Below, one piece after another: positions 46,801-55,900 of a stretch of 64,000 nt of DNA. The notes below the pieces were generated by a model. That model was given only the letters and a program-made list of their open reading frames with translations. It did no database searches and had not been told where the DNA came from. The stretch's first letter is position 1, and each line of letters begins with the position of its first letter. The position numbers and the translations under genes were made by a program. Source of the DNA: Anticarsia gemmatalis (Eukaryota; Arthropoda; Insecta; Lepidoptera; Erebidae); the NCBI RefSeq assembly GCF_050436995.1, contig NC_134766.1, positions 3,410,001-3,474,000 on the forward strand. The letters run 5' to 3'.

Positions 46801-47169
46801 GTAAAATCAGTATTTTCGATCATGGAACTTGTTTCGGCCCCTGCAAAGCACAACCAGTCCCGAAACAATTATTAGTGGATCGCACAAATATTTTTTCGGT
46901 GTGGGTATCGAACCCACGACCTCCCGACGTAATGGTAGCGTTTATGAACACGATTATCGGTAATATCTAAATAATACCAAGAATCGTGTAGTTTGCTAGA
47001 AATTGCGTTATATTTATAGGTCACATTTGTCAGATAGTTGTCAACAATTTTTTTTTTTCAGGTAAAATCTGTACCAAACCCCAAACGAAAAGCAGAAGAG
47101 GATAAGAAGAACGCAGCTAAGAAGAAGGCGAAGACAGCCGGCGGCGGCCGGGGAAGGAAGCCTAAATAG
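40819..47169 (+). CDS. Fen1: Flap endonuclease 1
   Basis: Plus-strand exons: 40819-40900, 40980-41045, 41317-41520, 41810-41955, 42267-42434, 42928-43146, 43449-43598, 47062-47169; 1143 bp, 380 residues plus TAG, the same length as human FEN1. It removes 5' flaps in Okazaki fragment maturation and long-patch base excision repair. The N and I nuclease regions are intact, with the metal-binding acidic residues Asp34 (AIDA), Asp86 (YVFDGKPP), EAEAQ around 158-160, TEDMD around 179-181 and LLGCDYC near 233. A helix-hairpin-helix (IRGIGPKRAIELI) follows, then a PCNA-binding box QGRLDGFF and a Lys-rich nuclear-localisation tail. The last intron (3.46 kb) separates the PCNA box from the tail and is filled with nested transposons. 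Tandem AATAAA signals at 48,057 and 48,067 may end the transcript. Confidence 0.98.
42015..42213 (+). mobile_element. Non-autonomous Helitron, internally shortened
   Basis: In FEN1 intron 4. The ends are intact but the middle (the GATAGCCCATTTATCG part) is missing. The left 28 bp (CACAAATCTATACTAATAT) are duplicated at 41,981. Confidence 0.82.
42681..42815. repeat. Foldback-like repeat in FEN1 intron 5
   Basis: GGGTCAACACACACTCAAAGA on the left is answered by TCTTTCGTGTGAGTTGACCC on the right (interrupted inverted repeat), enclosing GAAGCGCGG / CGCTTCG words. Non-coding. Confidence 0.6.
44046..45945. mobile_element. Nested element with long inverted ends and GC-rich cargo
   Basis: Outer ends CAGGGTGTAAATGACAGC and GCTGTCATTTACACCCTG, with TATA on each side (possible TA or TATA duplication). 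The inverted similarity returns far inside (CTCACTAGTATGCA at about 44,297 and its inverse at about 45,603), so the arms are about 270-340 bp, diverged and CpG-rich. Between the arms lie a minus-strand exon-like frame (44,511-44,594), a very GC-rich block (44,760-44,930) and AT-rich DNA. The superfamily is not clear to me. Confidence 0.75.
44511..44594 (-). pseudogene. Possible captured first coding exon
   Basis: A minus-strand frame of exactly 28 codons begins MVKHVEVHGVLC and ends LAIHQ, directly followed by a good donor (CAG/GTATTTG). About 170-340 bp upstream lies a CpG-island-like block (44,760-44,930). This is the layout of a gene's promoter and first exon, but no second exon is seen inside the element. 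I do not recognise the protein. Alternatives are a first exon of the element's own lost transposase, or chance. Confidence 0.35.
46064..46293. repeat. 21-bp tandem repeat array
   Basis: About 11 copies of AAAATTCGTAAGACCTSATCG. The first copies have CCTGATCG and the later ones CCTCATCG, so two blocks expanded separately. Both strands are open because 21 is a multiple of three; this is not a gene. The regular unit without unique spacers rules out a CRISPR array. Confidence 0.92.
46374..46654. mobile_element. Inverted-repeat element containing a SINE
   Basis: TGTCCAATAGACTCCAAAAA at 46,374 is perfectly answered by TTTTTGGAGTCTATTGGACA ending at 46,654. Between them is a complete SINE (46,411-46,624) and little else, so the SINE probably inserted in a tiny inverted-repeat element. 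Confidence 0.65.
46411..46624 (+). repeat. tRNA-derived SINE, intact copy
   Basis: Head CTTCCGTGGCGCAGTGG (A box), GGTTCGATTCC (B box), the palindromic body ATTATTTGTGCGATCCACAA, CCCCGCGACACAAGAGC, GCGGGAGTTGTC, then a T-rich and A-rich tail. Used here as the reference copy for the family. Confidence 0.85.
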
Positions 47170-48504
47170 ATATACTATAGTTAACTTAAGAACTAGGTTT
47201 ATAACAGCCAAGTACTCTAACTATACTTAATTTTGAGTGACGCTCAAAACAGGGTTAGACTACCAGTCAAATCAGCTACTCCTTATGAAATGAAAAAAAA
47301 AAGTAGTATGGGAATATGGTGTACTGATGTCACAGTGTTTTTTCGTTGGTATCAAATGAGTGTCTACTAAAATGTTTCTGTCTATAATAATTACAATTTC
47401 AATATCAAGTACGAAAAAAATACATAGCCTAAGCATTTTAAATTATATTTTTTGGCTAACCCAGTCAACTTACTAACTACAACTACACTTCAAAGTAGTG
47501 GTGACAGCACGAGTCTTAAATGTAACTTAAAATTGAGTGTCGCTTGAGTATTCGGCGTTACGTTTAAGTATGACTTAAGTTCGTAAAACTCTAAATTAGA
47601 AGCAGCGCATTTTTTAATGCATTGTTGATTTTAAGGTCTAATATTGATTGTGTCGTGAGATTGTATAATGGTATTATGCTACGTGATTAAAAGAAATGGT
47701 TTTAGTCCATTAAAATGTTACATTTTTAGGCCTTAGCTTTAGTTTTCCAGAGGACGCCGATTTTGTATTTGTAGGGGGGACGAGGGGGGGGGGGGGTCAA
47801 TAGAAGCTTAAGTTCAAGTTTGAGGGGTCGCCACCGGCCCAAAACCTTTTTCCAATATGATGTAAAATAAAATTGCGTCGCCTGAAAAACGCAGCGCTCA
47901 ATTGCACTTTTTAATCGACTTCTCATGATTTAGAACTGAAATATAGTTCTCATGATTTTGTTTCTAAAAGCACTGAAATGAAAATCTACCTCGTAATTAA
48001 TAATGTGTACAATTTAAGATTGGTTTAATACATCTGCGCTGGATCGCAAATTCGATAATAAAATGTAATAAAATTTCATTCATTTTGAGACTTGTTCTAC
48101 TAAAGTTGTTATAATGATGTGTTGTGACTGATAATTGGTTATGATTAATACATGAATAATTAATGAAACTGACTTTATGTTGTTTTATTTTCTACTAAAG
48201 ACAGCCTGCTCTGTTTAGTTATTACCTTTTCACTATACACAACCAAATACCTTGTGGCTTATTTACAACAGGCGCGAGGATCGTTCTCTGAGGTTAAGCT
48301 ACGCTTGCCGAGGTTCTGTGGATGAGTGAACATATTATACTTTCAGAATACCAAAGCACTTTACAATTTCGTAATTCGTTGCATTGAAACAAAAGGCCCA
48401 CAAATCAAAAACATTTAAAATCACCCGATCCAATGCCAATTTTCAAAATAAATTGGTATTTTGTGGCCCGTTTGTTTTGTAAAGCAGCGAATTTTGGTCG
48501 AACA

Positions 48505-48763
48505 TCTATACTAATATTATAAAGCTGAAGAGTTTGTTTGTTTGTTTGTTTGTTTGTTTGAACGCACTAATCTCAGGAACTGCTGGTCCGATAAATTAAA
48601 ATTCTTTCACTGTTAGATAGCCCATTTATCGAGGAAGGCTATAGGCTATATATCATCACGCTACGACCATTAGGAGCGGAGTAGTAACGAAAAATGTTAC
48701 AAAAACGGGGAAAATTCCCATTCTCTCTTACGTGACGCAAGCGAAGTTGCGCGGGTCAGCTAG
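48505..48763 (+). mobile_element. Non-autonomous Helitron
   Basis: Complete plus-strand copy, with an expanded GTTT tract near the start and GCGCGGGTCAGCTAG end. Confidence 0.88.
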
Positions 48764-49049
48764 TTTTAAATAAAACATACGATCGTGCAAAACAAACATT
48801 TTATTTCCAACACGATTACAATATCATACAAATAATATAAACATACGTATATGTCACAATCTCATAAATATTTCAAATACGCTACAAATATATCAATATT
48901 TCGACTTAAAAACTAGATTTTGATCCATTGTTCATTGTTTAATTTTGATTATAATTATATGATTTGATTTCTAAGTACATGCAAACTTTATTAATAAGTA
49001 CTATACTACAAAAATACTTATAAATGTGTAAAATGACTTTCAATATTCT

Positions 49050-49276
49050 ATAGTCTTAAGAACTTAGTAGAGAACCTTGGCATTATAATGAATAATTCGT
49101 TTTATTTTCAAAATAAAGTAGCTGTATCAGACTAACTCGCGCGTTATTGATGTTCTAAAATTGTGAATGTTGCATGCCACCGCTAGGTATAAACCTTGTT
49201 AACACTTTCGCTGCCCACTCAGTAAGTTGCTGGCAACCAATGTGTTAACAAAGCTCTCTACTAAGTTGTTGGACTG
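49050..49276. mobile_element. MITE (ACTTAGTAGAGAGCC family)
   Basis: Left AAGAACTTAGTAGAGAACC, inverted right AGCTCTCTACTAAGTTGTTG; about 227 bp, non-coding. Confidence 0.65.
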
Positions 49277-49939
49277 AAATAAAAATGTCTGCATCTGATC
49301 TAGTTTTCATACAGAGCTCTAAAAGGTAATAATAAATGATATAAATTTTCCTTCATCTTTATTTTCCACTCTTAAAGTGCAACATTCAAAATAAGCATAC
49401 ATACAATTAATAAATAATATATTTTCTTTACAATTTGTTACATTTCAGTACGTTCCTCATTATGCTTAAATATTAATATCACTACATAATTATATGAGAC
49501 AAAAGCTTTATAAAATGTCTTTGAAAGAATGCAGAATATATGTAAGAAATAAATGTTATTAATTTAATTAAGTTTTTCAGATTAAAATGTGCAATATTTG
49601 GTGTTAATTGATAAGATAATTATTGCAGCATTAAAATAAGTCATTAACTTTAATAAATAACTTAAAAAAAAGATAGATCTGCTATCTCTGCCTACCCTTA
49701 TGGGAAAAAGGCGTGATTTTATACATGCATAGATCTCAATAATTGCCATACAAACGATTACATAAAATGATTTTTATTTATTTGCGATGCAAGATCAACA
49801 ACAAATACTTTATTAAAAAGATAAAACAATGTAAAATGTTTCTATATTATTAACAAAACAATAACAATATATCTATATATTTTATATTTCTTATGACAAT
49901 CACATTTATTCTTAAAATATATTCTGCAAACTTTTCAAC

Positions 49940-52900
49940 TTAGAAGTTAGCCTTCAAGAAGTTAATGAGTCCATTAGTGGAGGCATCGTGTGATGTGACG
50001 GGCGTGTTGTCCTGTAGTTCCGGCTCGATGGCCTTGGCCAGCTGCTTGCCGAGCTCCACGCCCCACTGGTCGAACGAGTTGATGTCCCAGATCACGCCCT
50101 GAGTGAAGATCTTGTGCTCGTACATCGCTAAAAGAAAAATAAAGATATTAAATAAAATTAAAAAAAGATTTAGGTTCAAATGCGCTATTGTCCGTTTGAA
50201 AAATCAAAACAAACATATTTCTTAAAAATATAGAATGAAAACAAATTATTCTGTCGATATTTCGGAAAGGTGACAAATTATATTTTAAAAAAAATGGTAC
50301 TAATTTCTCTACTCTATAGTGATCCTAACATAGAGTATCCGAATACATAAAACATCATATTCAGAATCTTTAGACAACTTTGGCAAAAAAAAATTACAAT
50401 ACCTACTTTAACTACAGCAAACCAAAATGCATTCCGCCGAAATCTTACAGAAATTATTAAGTCGGGGAAAAAGTCTTTTCGCATTTGTAATAAAATCTCT
50501 TAGGCTTCAAGTATACACGTACACTTGTACACGGTGCATTAGGTTTCTTTCAGTGAGCTCGTTAGGTACCCAAATATCGAGCTTTTTGTGTAGAGAAAAG
50601 ATTTTATTACAAGTTCATACATACTATAATGCGAAAAGACTTTTTCTCCGACCTAATATTTAGTTATATTATAAGCAACAAGATGGGGCTTTGAAGACCT
50701 GCATTTACTTCGGCTTTTTACTTACCGATGAGCGCTCCAAGTGTGAAGGGAGTGACTTTCTTGACTACGATGGAGTTAGTGGGACGGTTGCCCACGAACA
50801 CCTTGTGTGGCAAGATCTTAGACACCGCGTCAGCCGCCATGCCGGACTTCTCTAACTCGGCTTTAGCCTGAAAATATTATGAAATGAGTTATATTGACAA
50901 AACAATGTTTTGAAACCTTGCCTGTCTAAGAATTGTTTCTCGTTTTGTGGACTCCTGGCCTAAACCATCGCTCATTACTAGAAAACACCCTGGCTTCAGT
51001 AAAGCCAGCGTAGTTACTTCCAAAGCTACGTCACTATAAAAAAATAATAAAAAATGGCACTATATCCTACTAATAAGGTACCCGCGGGTATTAAGGCCTA
51101 GCTAAGGGAGATTTGTAATAAAATGAAGAATATCCAATATAATCAACCAGTTTTTATAATAATCAGTCATGTACTTATATTACTACCGAGTTTAAACAAA
51201 AAATAGCTTCTAAAGCTTAAAACTAAAACATTATATCACTTTTAAAAAAACGCTGTCTTTAGGCCTTATTATAATAGGGTAGGGTAAAAAGGCCTATACT
51301 ATAAACTATTCAAAAATCAACTTAAACTAAGTAAATTAGTATTCTTGACATCAATAATCATTAACATAAGGCAATAGAAAGCATAGTAGTCTTAATAAAT
51401 GAAATAAATTGTCCTTATTCGCATCCATCGGGACATTGAAAATCATCAGTATATTCTGCAGTCAAACCGACACAATCTTCGTGGTACCACTTGGAGCATC
51501 GCGAACATTGCCTCATTGCATCATCCATTCTATATTCTCTGCAGGCATGACAGTAGCGATATTTTTTTTTTGTGATTAATTTTTGTCAGATCGCCTTCTG
51601 ACCACAATGATCGTTTGGGAGGCATCGTGACTGTAAGCACTGAAAACAATAATAAATAATTTGAAAATATAAACCACGTATATACTACCCGCTAACAAAC
51701 ATTTTTAATACACGCTCCTACTTATATAGCAGTTAAAAAAGCAGGAGTATAATAAGGCCTATTGTAAAATTTTATAGGCCTTAATATCCGCCAACCACCT
51801 ATTTACAGAAAATAATAATAATATAATTTTTATAAAGTACAAGTCGCTTAAAACGGTAATCTACGGACAAGCATACCTTAATTAATAAGCGGACAGTCAA
51901 TACAGGTTTGTAAATATGATATTTTCTAAACAACTTACGTTTTACTGGAGTCAATTTTTATAATTCGTGCTGCTGAACCGCACTTCTGAATTACTTCGAC
52001 GATATTTGCGGGGGGAGAAGTGCTAGAGTGCGTCCGCCACTTCGCAGCGACTCGTATACTCTCTGAGCTTGTGTGACAGTAATCTTGATCGTCAACTACT
52101 GTTTTAAGTACGTTTTTTGTTATTTAGGCCTTATTACCCGACAGGCCTTAATACCCGCAGGTACCTTATTCTAAATTTGAAAGTTTGTGAGTATGTATGA
52201 ATTTATGATGGTTTGTTATTCTTTCACGAAAATACTACTGAATCGGTTACGATGAAATTTGGTATATAGGTAGTGAAGACTCAGAATAACACATACGCTA
52301 CTTTTTAGCCCGGAGTTCCCGAAGTATCGGGATATACACAGGAAGGGTTTTCACGCGGACGAAGTCACGGGCGGCCTCTAGTCTTTAATAAAAAAGTCTC
52401 CTTACACCTAAATACGTTACGTATTTTAATAACTAATGTTTTCAAGAGTGTACTCACCTCAGCGGCAGTCTTGCCCTTCATGAGTGCTTCAGTTTGCGCG
52501 AGGAAGTTAGCGAGCAGGATCTTGTGATGAACTCCGCCGCTGATGGGGTTGTGGGTCTGTGCCGGCGCTATGAAGTCACACGGAATCAGCCTGACAGACA
52601 AATAGCATGTGTAAGCATAATAAATTTAAAATAACTATCACACATGATAGAATTCAAAGGCTTAAACGAAACTTCTTATTCGGCGTTTTGGTCTTCGCCA
52701 CGTTTCAGCATTACCTGAATAAAAATTGATGTTAGTAGGCCGTTCAGGCTTTCAGATTAAAACTGCGAAAGCGATTTTGATGACATTCGGCGTAGAAGTA
52801 GTCAGATAAATAAAATAATCATTTTACTTGTAAATTTATTCCTATTTTTCATCCACTACACAGCTGTAATAAGGAATGAAACATTTTATGCGAAACGAAC

Positions 52901-55900
52901 TACGTGAGTTAGATAGCTCGTTATGTAATACGCTGGAATTTGGCGGCTTCTGTGCACTGAGAAATAATATGTGTGACTGCAGGTCACAAGGAGACAAGTT
53001 TGATTCCAGAGTCGAGTAGAAAGACAGTCCAGTTTACCAAAGTCTTGGGTTTGACTCCTAGGTCAAGAAGTAAAGAAAATAGTTAGTAAAGTACCTAGTT
53101 CCTTGATGTATAAGTTGGTAGAAGGCGTGTTGTCCGTTGGTCCCCGGCTCGCCCCACACGATGGGCCCCGTGCTGTAGTCCACCACGGAGCCCGAGCGCG
53201 TCACGTACTTGCCGTTACTCTCCATGTCGCCTTGTTGGAAGTACGCCGCAAATCTATATCACACGAGAAATGTAAATAGCGTTATTTTATATTCAACGCT
53301 TAGATTTTTTTCTTACTTTTCATAGTTATTTTTTTTTAAATTACATAATTAATATAAAAAATTGTAATCAATTTCCAAAAGAGTATATTTTTATTTCGTA
53401 TGTCTTTACAAAGTGAGATAAAGTGTACGCTTTTTGAATTGCATAATAATATTTAATGCCAAGGTACAGATAATTAGAAAGTATATACTGTTTAAGACAT
53501 GTCTAATTATTTCAAGCTCAACTCTTAGTGCAATCAACTTGGGTAACTTTGAATCATTTGGGTAACATTGACAGTGGGAATTTTAACTAAGTAATTGATA
53601 AAAGTATTGGTTTCATATGAAAAAATAATCGAAACTAGTTCAAATTCCCACGTTCAATGTTACACAAATGATTCAAAGTTACCCAAATTGGCCTTAAAAT
53701 AAATACTGTATTTTCTCTACTACCTGTGTAAATACTGGTCGTAAGGCAACAGCGCGTGTGTCTCCGCGCCGTAGAAGTTGCTGTACCACACTCCGAGCAA
53801 CGCCAGGATCACTGGGGCCTGACCACACACACATATCGTCAGAAATAATGCGTATACGCTTGCGTACGTGCACGTAAATGCGTGTACCTTCCGTAGTTTG
53901 CGTATACGAATTTATAAATGAGTTTGAAACTTAAGGACAGCGAAAATATGCATAGAGGAAATGAGTTACGGACAACGCATAGAAAATTACTAACCCTCTT
54001 ATTCATAAACACATTGTAAACCTATTTTAGTTAAAAAACCACTATAATATGTTTTCTCTTCTGCATTTCGCTATGGAGTGAAAGAAACAAAACAGTATGT
54101 ATATTGTATATATAAGCCTTTCATAACTTCATATATTTTTATGAAAAAGAGAGTTCGTTTTTAAGTACTTACTTCTAAATATTTATCATATTATTATGTT
54201 AAATTAGATTTAAAAGCTATTTTTTTTTCTTAAGTGTGATTACTGGGTTTTTATCTGCTTGTATCACTTATTTACCATATAATTATGTTAAATTAAGCTT
54301 TAAAACTAATATCTTACATTTTTCTCAAGAGGCGCGGTGCAGAAGTGGTTGTCCATGAAGCTGGCTCCTTCTAGAAGTTTCTCGAAGTTGTCGTATCCGA
54401 TGTACAGCGAGATTGATAGACCGATCGCAGACCACAGCGAGTACCTAAGATAAAAGTTAATTTTATTAGTATTAAATAAGCCTAACAACTGGTGAAGTCA
54501 AGTGCTTGGTCAATGAGTTATTAATAATTCGAAATGAAAGAGTAGAGATTTACTTTAAATAGTGATTTTGAATTTAAGATACAACATGAGGAACAGAATC
54601 AAGCATTTTTGTGTGACTTCAATTTCTTTCGAAGAAAGAAAATGGCGTGATGTACAATACTAATATATTGTTTATGTTTTTAGGGAAGTTAAGTTTTCAA
54701 AAAAGTTCTAAGTTATGTAACAAACGTCAAGGCGTTTACCTGCCGCCAACCCAGTCCCAGAATCCGAACATGTTGTTAGCGTCGATACCGAACGCTGTCA
54801 CCTTCTCAGCGTTTGTGGACAACGCCACGAAGTGCTTAGCTACTGCTGACGGCTATAACACAAAATTATCTGTCTATACACAGTTTTTTTACAAAATGTC
54901 TAATCTAAATTATAATATTTAATAAGTCAATGCAAACGCGAAGAGGGGTCGCACTAGAAAGACATACACAGATCATATCGGCGAAGCCTTGAAAAAAGGT
55001 CAGGTGCTACTCGTAACCGGCGGTGTGTACTTACATCTTTAGCAGCTTCCAGGAACCACGTCTTGGCGGAGGTGGCGTTGGTGATGGTCTCCTGCGTGGT
55101 GAAGGTCTTGGACGCGATGATGAACAGCGCCGTCTCAGGGTTCAGCCGCTTCAGCACCTCGGCCAAGTGCGTGCCGTCGATGTTCGATACGAAGTGCACC
55201 TGGAGATACGTAGTGTTAGTAGAAGAGTGTTACGCCGAAACGTCCAGAAATTTGTGATGAAATGTAAGTATGTTTCCCTGATACTACTATCCCAATGTTC
55301 GTGTTAATTTTCATATAATACTAAATAAAGAGCTATAGAAGATAATATACTCCCTTATTACTGTAAAAAATACTATATTATTTAGAAAGTTTGCTTGCAA
55401 TGCATCCTACTCATATATAGACGACTGCTATCCAGAACACGAGTCTTTCATTCGATTCCCGAGTCGAGTGGTGCTATTTCATTTTATCCAGCGTCCGTTA
55501 AAATGTTTTCAAAAACTGAGTTTGGTAAGATACCCTGTATTACATGGGGACTTTAATGTGAACAGCAAAAATAATGGTGATTTATCTCTCATCTTACACA
55601 CAAACTTGTAATAATTTATTAAATTATATTAATTAGATATGAATGGTACCTTAAGATGATTGGCATAAGGTTTAAGTGCTTCAGTGACCATGAGTGGTCC
55701 GAGGTCTGAGCCGCCGATGCCAATGTTGATCACATCTGTGATTGTCTTGCCGGTGTACCTGCAACAAAAAGTACATAGTTACTACCTAATAGCAGCTGCC
55801 CGCGATTTCGGCCGCTAGGGCTTCAGTTTTTCCGTATTTTTTATTGTTTCTCCACTCCTTTTAGTCGTAGCGTGATGTTATATAGCCTACACTATGGGCT

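Larger units (their letters stand above)
43814..46843. mobile_element. hAT-like DNA transposon (non-autonomous), 3.03 kb
   Basis: Inverted ends CAGGGGCCGAAACA and TGTTTCGGCCCCTG; exact target duplication CAAAGC (43,808-43,813 and 46,844-46,849), placed by comparison with an uninterrupted SINE copy. Subterminal regions on both sides carry repeated GGTCAGTA and AGTCAGTATTTT words in the same direction. CAGGGG ends with subterminal repeats suggest hAT, but 6 bp is shorter than the usual 8-bp hAT duplication. No transposase frame seen. It contains a second element, a 21-bp tandem array and a SINE. Confidence 0.85.
43738..46930 (-). repeat. tRNA-derived SINE split by a 3-kb element
   Basis: The SINE tail half lies at about 43,738-43,813 and the head half at 46,844 to about 46,930, both in minus orientation. 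Joined at the duplicated CAAAGC they give the same order as 46,411-46,624, so the element at 43,814-46,843 inserted into this SINE. Confidence 0.85.
47170..49939. other. Convergent 3' ends of FEN1 and PGI
   Basis: No coding exon. FEN1 runs in from the left and PGI from the right. Candidate polyadenylation signals: AATAAA at 48,057-48,062 and 48,067-48,072 for FEN1; AATAAA on the minus strand at 49,905-49,910 for PGI, 30 bp after its stop. A G-run (6 G, then 12 or more G) lies at about 47,775-47,798. Helitron and MITE copies are listed. Confidence 0.6.
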
